The notes beneath the pieces were generated by a model that saw only the letters and a list, made by a program, of their open reading frames with translations, was not told the DNA's origin and searched no databases. Source: Rhinopithecus roxellana (lineage: Eukaryota; Chordata; Mammalia; Primates; Cercopithecidae). From it: 64,000 bases of DNA. Location: contig NC_044559.1 in NCBI RefSeq assembly GCF_007565055.1, positions 39,426,546 through 39,490,545 of the forward strand. Reading direction: 5' to 3'. The stretch's first letter is position 1. Each line of letters begins with the position of its first letter. Positions 44,701 through 51,985 of this stretch are shown one piece after another. The position numbers and the translations under genes are program-made.

Positions 44701-45543
44701 ATCTTTGTTCTCATTGGTTTCAAAGAACATCTTTATTTCCGCTTTCATTTCGTTATGTACCCAGTAGTCATTCAGGAGCAGGTTGTTCAGTTTCCATGTA
44801 GTCGAGCGGTTTTGATTGAGTTTCTTAGTCCTGAGTTCTAGTTTGATTGCACTGTGGTCTGAGAGACAGTTTGTTATAATTTCTGTTCTTTTACATTTGC
44901 TGAGGAGTACTTTACTTCCAATTATGTGGTCAATTTTGGAATAAGTGCGATGTGGTGCTGAGAAGAATGTATATTCTGTTGATTTGGGGTGGAGAGTTCT
45001 ATAGATGTCTATTAGGTCCGCTTGGTGCAGAGATGAGTTCAATTCCTGGATATCCTTGTTAACTTTCTGTCTCGTTGATCTGTCTAATGTTGACAGCGGA
45101 GTGTTGAAGTCTCCCATTATTATTGTATGGGAGTCTAAGTCTCTTTGTAAGTCTCTAAGGACTTGCTTTATGAATCTGGGTGCTCCTGTATTGGGTGCAT
45201 ATATATTTAGGAGAGTTAGCTCTTCCTGTTGAATTGATCCCTTTACCATTATGTAATGGCCTTCTTTGTCTCTTTTGATCTTTGATGGTTTAAAGTCTGT
45301 TTTATCAGAGACTAGGATTGCAACCCCTGCTTTTTTTTGTTCTCCATTTGCTTGGTAGATCTTCCTCCATCCCTTTATTTTGAGCCTATGTGTGTCTCTG
45401 CATGTGAGATGGGTCTCCTGAATACAGCAGACTGATGGGTCTTGACTCTTTATCCAGTTTGCCAGTCTGTGTCTTTTAATTGGAGCATTTAGTCCATTAA
45501 CATTTAAGGTTAATATTGTTATGTGTGAACTTGATCCTGCCAT
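41716..45543 (-). CDS. ORF2: L1 ORF2 protein: endonuclease and reverse transcriptase
   Basis: The 1275-residue frame has the same length as the human L1 ORF2p and no stop or frameshift. Target-primed reverse transcription needs its two enzymes. The N-terminal APE-like endonuclease (about 1-239) keeps N14, E43, Y115, D145, N147, D205, D229 and H230, which I counted in the sequence. The reverse transcriptase (about 498-773) keeps the F-A-D-D catalytic box near residue 700 ('KLSLFADDMIVYLEN') and the 'TGTRQGCPLSPLLFN' motif. The C-terminal cysteine-rich segment ('CWRGCGEIGTLLHCWWDC') is complete. The start 'MAGSSSHITILTLNVNGLN' lies 63 bp after the ORF1 stop, the usual L1 spacing for unconventional translation. 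It looks competent; activity is not shown by sequence alone. Confidence 0.97.
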   Translation of the reverse strand: MAGSSSHITILTLNVNGLNAPIKRHRLANWIKSQDPSVCCIQETHLTCRDTHRLKIKGWRKIYQANGEQKKAGVAILVSDKTDFKPSKIKRDKEGHYIMVKGSIQQEELTLLNIYAPNTGAPRFIKQVLRDLQRDLDSHTIIMGDFNTPLSTLDRSTRQKVNKDIQELNSSLHQADLIDIYRTLHPKSTEYTFFSAPHRTYSKIDHIIGSKVLLSKCKRTEIITNCLSDHSAIKLELRTKKLNQNRSTTWKLNNLLLNDYWVHNEMKAEIKMFFETNENKDTTYQNLWDTFKAVCRGKFIALNAHKRKQERSKIDTLTSQLKELERQEQSHSKASRRQEITKIRAELKEIETQKTLQKINESRSWFFEKINKIDRPLARLIKKKRERNQIDAIKNDKGDITTDPTEIQTTIREYYKRLYANQLENLEEMDNFLDTYTLPRLNQEEVESLNRPIAGSEIEATINSLPTKKSPGPDGFTAEFYQRYKEELVPFLLKLFQSIEKEGILPNSFYEANIILIPKPGRDTTKKENFRPISLMNIDAKILNKILANRIQQHIKKLIHHDQVGFIPGMQGWFNIRKSINVIQHINRTKDKNHMIVSIDAEKAFDKIQQPFMLKMLNKFGIDGTYLKIIRAIYDKPTANIILNGQKLEKFPLKTGTRQGCPLSPLLFNIVLEVLARAVRQEKEIKGIQLGKEEVKLSLFADDMIVYLENPIVSAQNLLKLISNFSKVSGYKINVQKSQAFLYTSNRQAESQIRNELPFTIASKRIKYLGIQLTRDVKDLFKENYKPLLSEIKEDTNKWKNIPCSWIGRINIVKMAILPKVIYRFNAIPIKLPMTFFTELEKTALKFIWNQKRARIAKTILSQKDKAGGVTLPDFKLYYKATVTKTAWYWYQNRDIDQWNRTESSEIIPHIYSHLIFDKPERNKKWGKDSLFNKWCWENWLAISRKLKLDPFLTPYTKINSRWIRDLNVRPNTIKTLEENLGSTIQDIGMGKDFMSKTPKATAAKAKIDKWDLIKLKSFCTAKETTIRVNRQPTEWEKIFATYSSDKGLISRIYKELKQIYEKKTNNPIKKWGKDMNRHFSKEDIHTANRHMKKCSSSLAIREMQIKTTMRYHLTPVRMAIIKKSGNNRCWRGCGEIGTLLHCWWDCKLVQPLWKTVWQFLKDLELDVPYDPAIPLLGIYPKDYKLVYYKDTCTRMFIAALFTIAKTWNQPKCPSVTDWIKKMWHIYTMEYYAAIKKDEFASFVGTWMQLETIILSKLSQEEKTKHRMFSLIGGN

Positions 45544-45606
45544 TATGATATTAACTGGTTATTTTGCTCGTTAGTTGATGCAGTTTCTTCCTAGCCTCGA
45601 TGGTCT

Positions 45607-46623
45607 TTACATTTTGCCAAGTTTTTGCGATGGCTGGTACCGGTTGTTCCTTTCCATGTTTAGGGCTTCCTTCAGGGTCTCTTGTAAGGCAGGCCTGGTG
45701 GTGACAAAATCTCTAAGCATTTGCTTATCTGTAAAGGATTTTATTTCTCCTTCACTTATGAAACTTAGTTTGGCTGGATATGAAATTCTGGGTTTAAAAT
45801 TCTTTTCTTTAAGAACGTTGAATATTGGCCCCCACTCTCTTCTGGCTTGTAGAGGTTCTGCCGAGAGATCTGCTGTTAGTCTGATGGGCTTCCCTTTGTG
45901 GGTGACCCGACCTTTCTCTCTGGCTGCCCTTAAGATTTTTTCCTTCATTTCAACTTTGGTGAATCTGGCAATTATGTGTCTTGGAGTTGCTCTTCTGGAG
46001 GAGTATCTTTGTGGCGTTCTCTGTATTTCCTGAATTTGAATGTTGGCCTGCCCTACTAGGTTGGGGAAGTTCTCCTGGATGATATCCTGAAGAGTGTTTT
46101 CCAACTTGGTTCCATTTTCCCCCTCACTTTCAGGCACCCCAATCAGACGTAGATTTGGTCTTTTTACGTAATCCCATACTTCTTGCAGGCTTTGCTCATT
46201 TCTTTTTCTTCTTTTTTCTTTTGGTTTCTCTTCTCGCTTCATTTCATTCATTTGATCTTCAATCGCTGATACTCTTTCTTCCAGTTGATCGAGTCGGTTA
46301 CTGAAGCTTGTGCATTTGTCACGTATTTCTCGTGTCATGGTTTTCATCTCTGTCATTTCGTTTATGATCTTCTCTGCATTAATGAGTCTAGCTGTCAATT
46401 CTTCCACTCTTTTTTCAAGATTTTTAGTTTCTTTGCGCTGGGTACGTAATTCCTCCTTTAGCTCTGATAAGTTTGATGGACTGAAGCCTTCTTCTCTCCT
46501 CTCGTCCAAGTCATTCTCTGACCAGCTTTGATCCGTTGCTGGTGATGGGCTGCGCTCCTTTGCAGGGGGAGATGCGCTCTTATTTTTTGAATTTCCAGCT
46601 TTTCTGCCCTGCTTCTTCCCCAT
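45607..46623 (-). CDS. ORF1: L1 ORF1 protein: RNA-binding trimeric chaperone
   Basis: The 338-residue frame is intact and equal in length to human ORF1p. This protein coats L1 RNA as a trimer and is required for retrotransposition. Order: a basic, serine/proline-rich N-terminus (1-50, 'MGKKQGRKAGNSKNKSASPP'), a coiled coil with heptad leucines (about 52-152), an RRM-like domain (about 157-252, 'KRPNLRLIGVPESEGENG') and a C-terminal domain ending 'NMERNNRYQPSQKLGKM'. The RRM and C-terminal parts are close to human L1. The coiled coil ('NLEKRVEELTARLINAEK') is quite different from the human-specific version, as expected of another primate lineage. Confidence 0.97.
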   Translation of the reverse strand: MGKKQGRKAGNSKNKSASPPAKERSPSPATDQSWSENDLDERREEGFSPSNLSELKEELRTQRKETKNLEKRVEELTARLINAEKIINEMTEMKTMTREIRDKCTSFSNRLDQLEERVSAIEDQMNEMKREEKPKEKRRKRNEQSLQEVWDYVKRPNLRLIGVPESEGENGTKLENTLQDIIQENFPNLVGQANIQIQEIQRTPQRYSSRRATPRHIIARFTKVEMKEKILRAAREKGRVTHKGKPIRLTADLSAEPLQARREWGPIFNVLKEKNFKPRISYPAKLSFISEGEIKSFTDKQMLRDFVTTRPALQETLKEALNMERNNRYQPSQKLGKM

Positions 46624-47657
46624 CTTTGTGGTTTTATCTGTCTCTGGTCTTTGATGGTGGTGACGAACTGATGGGGTTTTGGTATAGGTGTCCTTCCTGT
46701 TTGATAGTTTTCCTTCTGACAGTCAGAAGGACTCTCTGTTGGTCTGTTGGAGATTGCTTGAGGTCCACTCCAGACCCTGTTTGCCTGGGTATCAGCAGCA
46801 GAGGTTGCCGAAGATAGAATATTGCTGAACAGCGAGTGTACCTGTCTGATTCTTCCTTTGGAAGTGTCCTCTCAGGGGTGTACTCCACCCTGTGAGGTGT
46901 GGGGTGTCAGACTGCCCCTAGTGGGGGATTTCTCCCAGCTAGGCTACTCAGGGGTCAGGGACACACCTGAGCAGGCAGTCTGTCCGTTCTCAGATCTCAA
47001 CCTCCGCGTTGGGAGATCCGCGGCTCTCCCCAAAGCTGTCAGACAAAGTCGTTCGCGTCTGCACCGGCTCCCGCTACTTCCCCTGTTGGTCTTCAGCTGT
47101 GCGCTGTCCCCAGAGGTGGAGACTACAGAGACAGGCAGGCTTCCTTGAGCTGCTGTGAGCTCCACCCAGTTCGAGCTTCCCAGCGGCTTTGTTTACCTAC
47201 TTAAGCCTCAGCAATGGCGGGCGCCCCTCCCCCAGCCTCGCTGCTGCCTTGCGGATAGATCGCGGCAGACTGCTGTGTTAGCAGTGAGGGAGGCTTCGTG
47301 GGCGTGGGACCCTCCCGGCCAGGTGTGGGATATATTCTCCTGGAATGCCTGTATGCTTACAGCGCAGTATTGGGGTGGGAGTTACCCGATTTTCCAGGTG
47401 TTGTGTGTCTCAGTTCCCCTGGCTAGGAAAACGGATCCCCTTCCCCCTTGCGCTTCCAGGTGAGGCGATGCCTCGCCCTGCTTCAGCTCTCGCTGGTCAG
47501 GCTGCAGCAGCTGACCAGCACCGATTGTCCGGCACTCCCTAGTGAGATGACCCCAGTACCTCAGTTGAAAATGCAGAAATCACCGGTCTTCTGTGTCGCT
47601 CGCGCTGGGAGTTGGAGACTGGAGTTGTTCCTATTCGGCCATCTTGCTCCGCCCCCC
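46624..47657 (-). promoter_or_regulatory. L1 5' UTR with internal promoter
   Basis: About 1.03 kb of CpG-rich sequence precedes ORF1 on the minus strand. It is slightly longer than the roughly 0.9-kb human 5' UTR. In sense orientation it begins with a G run followed by 'cggagcaagatggccgaata'. The 'caagatggccg' core is the YY1-type site that fixes the transcription start in human L1. By homology this region also holds an antisense promoter that would fire rightwards, along the plus strand. Confidence 0.88.
47214..47258 (+). pseudogene. ORF0: ORF0 start with early stop
   Basis: Antisense to the L1 5' UTR, the plus strand has an ATG opening MAGAPPPASL, the conserved start of primate L1 ORF0. 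Here it meets a TAG after 14 codons (47256-47258), whereas human ORF0 is about 70 codons. A product of usual length cannot be made from this copy unless splicing intervenes before the stop. Other plus-strand frames in the 5' UTR are not ORF0. Confidence 0.7.
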
Positions 47658-47670
47658 CCACAATTTCTTT
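47658..47670. repeat. Target-site duplication, right copy
   Basis: Identical to 41437-41449. Because the L1 5' end is itself a run of C's on the plus strand, the true duplication may be 11 rather than 13 bases. Confidence 0.9.
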
Positions 47671-48780
47671 ATTGTATTCACCAACTGTTAGATACTCGGG
47701 CTGCTTCCAGTTCTTGGTTATAAACAATAATGCTGCTATCAACATTCACCTACTTTTTTTTTTTTTTTGTGGATGTGTATTTTCATTTCTCCTAGGTAAA
47801 TACTTGTGAGTAGAATTGCTGGAACATATTGTAAACATGGTTAATTTTACAAGGTGCTGACATAGCAGTTTTCAAAAGTACCTTTACCATTTAGCATTCC
47901 AGTCTGCAGTGCATGAGAGCTCCATTTTCTCCACACCCTCCCCAACACTTAGTATTCCCAGTATGTTTCCTTTTCTAGTGGGTGTGTAGTGATTTTTCAT
48001 TGTAGTTTTAATCTGCATTTCTTTTATGACTAGTGATGTTGAACATGTTTTCATATGCTTATTGGCTATCTTCTTTTGTGAAAATTTCTGTTCAATTGCC
48101 CATTTTTAAATTGAGTTGTTTGTCTTATTATTAACTTGTAAGTGTTTTTTAGATATTCTGGGTACGGGCCATCTGTTGGATTTATGTCTTGCAAAATTTT
48201 CCTCCTGTCTGTGACTCTCCTTTTTGTTATCTTAGTTGTATCATTTAAAGAACAGAAGTTTTTAGTCTTGATGAAACTCATTTATCAATTTATTCCTTTT
48301 TGAAATCATTTTTATTTGAGTTCATTTTTGCATATGATGTGAGGTAATGGTTATAAGGTTCTTTTTTACGTAAATACAGATATCCCACTGTTCCAGCACC
48401 ATTTGTTGCAAAAACTATCTTTTCTCCATTAAATTACCTTGGCATCTTTGATCGAATCAAATGATCTTATGATCGTGCATCTGTTTCTAGACTCTCTATT
48501 CTGTTCCTTGATCTATTCTTACACTAGTGCATCATTGTCTTGATATATAGCTTTATGGTGAGTCACCAGATGGGGTACTATGAGTCCTCTAATTCCACGC
48601 TTTTTCTAAATTGTTTTAGCTACTCTAAGTCCTGGCTTTGATGTATACATTTTCAAATTAACTTTCTGATTTCTTCAAAAATGCTTGTTAGGATTTCGGT
48701 TGGTATTGCACTGAATCCATGGATCAATTTAGGAGGATCGCCATCTGATTGCCATCTTAGCAATATTGAATCTTCTAATC

Positions 48781-48976
48781 CAGGGATCAACAAACTACAG
48801 TCTGCAGGCCAAATCTAGCCTATTTCTATACACCTGTGAGCTAAGAATAACTTTTACATCTTGAAAGACTGGTAAAAACAAAACAAAGAAGAATATTCCA
48901 CGGAAACTATGTGGCCCCAAAAGCCAACAACATTTACTATGTGGCCCTTTATAGAGAAAGTTTGCCAGTGTCTCTG
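48781..48976 (+). mobile_element. hAT-type non-autonomous DNA transposon
   Basis: It starts 'cagggatcaacaaactacag' and ends near 'aaagtttgccagtgtctctg', the same terminal pattern as the element at 3256. The interior matches the family at both ends ('ctgcaggccaaatctagcc', 'catttactatgtggcccttt') and is divergent in between. It interrupts the L1M. A convincing 8-bp target duplication was not found. Confidence 0.65.
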
Positions 48977-49085
48977 GTAATGCTTGACTATGGCGCATCT
49001 CTCCATTTATTTAGCTCTTTGCAATGTTTTGTAGTTTTCAACGTACGGGTCTTGCACATCTTTCACTAAAGCTATGCCTAAGCAT

Positions 49086-49229
49086 TATTGTGGACCATAC
49101 TTTGAGAACCGTTACAGAAAGCGGTGGGGGCAGGGGACATTAATAGATTTTTTGAAGTCAAATTACATGGTAAAAATGCTGAAGTATTATTTTAATAATA
49201 CTATGGAAAGACCCACAGAGGCGAGAAGC
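49086..49229. other. Unassigned short stretch
   Basis: No element recognised between the end of the L1M and the L2 fragment. Confidence 0.35.
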
Positions 49230-49440
49230 AGGGCAAATGGGAAATCTACAATATTTCCATTGAGAGATGCTAGAGACATGGGTTAGGGTAGTGGGAGGAA
49301 AGAAGGAGTAAATGTTAAAAACATTTCAAAGGCAGGAAAAGCAAGATTCATAATGGATTGGATAAAGGAGACGAAAGAGAGGGAAGAGTCAAAGACAACT
49401 TCAAGGTTTCTAGCCTGTGATGTTAAATGGCTTGTCCATG
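49230..49440 (-). mobile_element. L2 ORF2 fragment, degenerate
   Basis: 'ataatggattggataaagga' and 'gaaagagagggaagagtcaa', followed by 'agacaacttcaaggtttcta', match the reversed L2 ORF2 region ('gatggattggatgtgg ... aagagaggaatcaaggatgactcctagg'). Confidence 0.5.
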
Positions 49441-50039
49441 GTGATTTTTATTTGGTTTCCTTTTATCATCTGGAGGCACAAATAGGATTTTCCCACATCT
49501 AGCTATTGTAGTTCCCTATATTCAGATTTACCATTGAAATTGCCTTCTATCTCTTCACACCCTGTTAGTGAACAGGTAGTATTTTGATGGATGTTACATG
49601 ATCAGAGAAATCCCGGGTCTTGGCGGCATGAGGAACGTAGCTTTCTTTAAAATCTTTGTCTTAATTAATCATTTTTTAATATATTGAAAGCTTTTTAGTG
49701 ATGTAGGAACCTAACAGAACATTATTTTTGCAACCTTGTTTGTTCAGAAATCATTAGCCCTTTAAGACATTTATATTATTGCTGACATTCATAATTTTTT
49801 CTTTTTCCATCCTTTGGCTTCCTTTTGAAGTCATACTATTAAACCTCCTTAAAAATATTTATGTGTGTTTAGTTAACAAAAGCTCCTGTAAGTTGAATCC
49901 ATGCTGGGAAAAGGTTCAGGTAAGCTCTCTATATAAGCTTACAGACAATTGTGTAAATCTTCAGCCATTAAAGAGAAAGGAGAAAAAAGCCACCCTCATT
50001 ACACTGCTGTCATTTACTCTTCATCTCCTGTCCTCTTTA
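49441..50039. other. Unique sequence, nothing recognised
   Basis: T-rich sequence. The 119-codon frame at 49779-50138 has no recognisable domain and begins in low-complexity phenylalanine/isoleucine codons. Confidence 0.4.
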
Positions 50040-50330
50040 GCAGCATTAAGATGGGATGTAAATTTGCCAGTTAATGCTGTTAGAAAATGGATGGTTCAAG
50101 AAGGGCAGGAATTAGAGATCAGTATTAGGTGCAGATAAGCTCCTTTGCCTCCGCAGTGGCGGCTGTTTAACATTCATGGGAAAATCATCATCAAACAGCG
50201 TTATCACAGCTCTGTTGATGGCTGAGGAACTTCATCACTATGATAATTTTTTTTATAGCTGTGAGCCAAAAAGCTCCCTTTTATTTCTGCTGTCTAGAGC
50301 TGTGATAGAGGCTTGTTTGTATGGGTAGGA
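50040..50330. promoter_or_regulatory. Candidate conserved non-coding block with inverted repeat
   Basis: The stretch is repeat-free with balanced composition. It has an exact 12-bp inverted repeat: TATCACAGCTCT (50202-50213) and AGAGCTGTGATA (50296-50307). A further AGCTGTGA lies between them (50257-50264). Its texture is that of a vertebrate developmental enhancer, with CATCATCAAA and TAATTT motifs, but this is inference; conservation and activity are untested. Confidence 0.35.
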
Positions 50331-50428
50331 GACAGCAAACCCTGGGCTCCTCAGCCGGGTTTGATTTCGCCCCCACCCCCCCATCTCTGCTCTTCCCTTG
50401 TGTATGTTGCACTAAACAGTCCTACTGA

Positions 50429-50429
50429 A

Positions 50430-50478
<49 letters not shown>
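50429..50478. repeat. A-run and (TA)n microsatellite
   Basis: An A run (50428-50438) leads into about 20 TA units up to 'tatataga'. Likely length-variable. Confidence 0.97.
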
Positions 50479-50481
<3 letters not shown>

Positions 50482-51849
50482 GTCCTCCAACAATCCTTCA
50501 AAGCATAACAGATATTTTTATGATCAGTAATTCAAAGTTTGACAAGTGATGCCATTCTGTAATGAAACTGTCACCCATTTTATTGTGAGCAAAATGCTAA
50601 CTTGATAAATGGAAGGTGGAGGGGTGGGAGCCAGCTCAAAGCAGGGTAAATAAATGCCTGAGTCTGAATACCTGGAAAGCAAACTATTCAAAACAATCCA
50701 AGTACCCCTCAGTGGCGTATTTCTCATCAATAGGCTAAGTCGTCAAAGCTCCTTGCCTGTAATTATTCCTTTCTGAGTCAAGCAGAGTAAACCAGAGCCC
50801 GGCTCCTCTGCAGTCCCTTTTTGGTTCTATTCTATGTTTATTTTTAGAGTGTTTGGGGACAACATTGGTTATGTTATTCTAAACCGACCAAATTTGCTTT
50901 AGAACACACAATCTTTGCACATGATATTTCTCTGACATGTTTAGACATCTTCAAGTAAATTAGAGATAAAAGTCACAGGCGTTGCTTGCAGCACATATGG
51001 GGCAAAGACGTCCGGTATTCTTCGGAGATAGATAAGGAAACTATTCAAAGAAAATTTAAATTTATTAAGGTGCTCGCGCTTGTGCTTCTTTGCAGCTTTG
51101 ACCTCATTTTTGGAGGCTTAACTGCTCTAAATGACTTTTCCCCCTTTTTGGAATGCAGCTAAAAAGCATAGTGCTGAAAAGCAGTTTTGTGGTCTGGACA
51201 GAAAGGTACTATCATTTAAATAGTTGGGATTTGAATTCAGGATTGATTTAACTACTTCAATAATTTACTTTCAACCCCAGCTCATTCCCTTTCTTTCCCC
51301 GAGAGCAGACTTCCAGTCCTGCTATGATGGGCTGAATTATGCTTGGAGTTTGGAGATAAGGACTTTTGTCTACGAGGCTCAGCTTAGACGACCAAACTCA
51401 TTTCCCAGAAGACTAGAGTTTGAATCCAGTTAGGATCCTGGAGGTGAAAGGCTAGCGCCTTATCATTTAAGTATAGCTATTTAAACATAAGTTTAAAAGA
51501 GATACTGCAGGATGGAGGGACAGTGTTGTTCCTCGAAGGATAATCTTGGGGACAAGCTGGCTGTCTGTTCCCTAAAGATCAGATAGCCCTCTCCATCCCC
51601 AAATAGCTTTGGCCACCTCTGACTGCTCAAGATCAAGAGCCAAGAATGCTTCCTCATTCCAAGATTTTCTGTTCCATAATTGTTTAAAAATAAAAATCTA
51701 AGGAGGTGTTTAATTTTTGTGCACACACTCCATCATAAACTGACAATGGGTTTAAGTCTTAACTCTGTGCCTGAAAGGAATTCCCAATATTTCCTCTCTC
51801 AGCTGAGGAAACTACATGGTGCTTACCATCATCCTTCCTTGTGTGTTGC
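50479..51849. other. Unique sequence, nothing recognised
   Basis: Repeat-free except for possible MIR-like crumbs ('gttgggatttgaattcagga' near 51223). The 50860-51130 part contains CpGs and mixed composition ('aagacgtccggtattcttcg', 'aaggtgctcgcgcttgtgct') and might be conserved, but no motif is decisive. Confidence 0.4.
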
Positions 51850-51985
51850 CTAGCTCTCTCTAGTGTCATGTAAGTTCGATGAGGGAAGGCTTCTTTCTCT
51901 CTCTTTTTCGTGCAGTATTTCCAGTGCCTAGAACAGAGAGCCTGACTTGCGGTAAATATTTCAGAGATACTGAGGAACAAATGAG
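51850..51985 (+). mobile_element. L2 3'-end fragment
   Basis: 'gtcatgtaagttcgatgagg', 'gtatttccagtgcctagaac' and 'agagagcctgacttgcggta' then 'aatatttcagagat' match the L2 3' end. Confidence 0.6.

Larger units (their letters stand above)
41447..47657 (-). mobile_element. Full-length, intact-frame LINE-1, young, Old World monkey type
   Basis: The element has every L1 part in order on the minus strand: 5' UTR (47657-46624), ORF1 (46623-45607), a 63-bp spacer, ORF2 (45543-41716), 3' UTR and a 39-base poly(A) (T run 41447-41485). The target duplication 'ccacaatttcttt' is exact at 41437-41449 and 47658-47670, though the leading C's could belong to the 5' end. The bottom-strand cut site would be CTTT/A, in keeping with the L1 endonuclease preference. 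Intact frames plus a perfect duplication point to a recent insertion. No 3' transduced sequence lies between the 3' UTR and the tail. Confidence 0.97.
41095..49085 (-). mobile_element. Old L1M fragment, host of the young L1
   Basis: Three pieces read as one old L1 in reverse: 41095-41449 (3' UTR, 'aggtttatccatgttgcata'), 47671-48780 ('ttggttataaacaataatgc', 'cagcaccatttgttgcaaaa') and 48977-49085 ('atttatttagctctttgcaa'). A full-length young L1 splits the first two, and a hAT element splits the last two. All frames are destroyed. Confidence 0.85.

Noticed and set aside
43199..46033. Plus-strand frames of 60-152 codons opposite L1 ORF1 and ORF2
   Set aside because: They are antisense shadows of the two long L1 frames.
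46536..47809. Plus-strand frames of 65-108 codons over the L1 5' UTR, and CpG richness suggesting a host CpG island
   Set aside because: The CpGs and frames belong to the L1 5' UTR in antisense. Only the short ORF0 start at 47214 has a known counterpart, and it is stopped.
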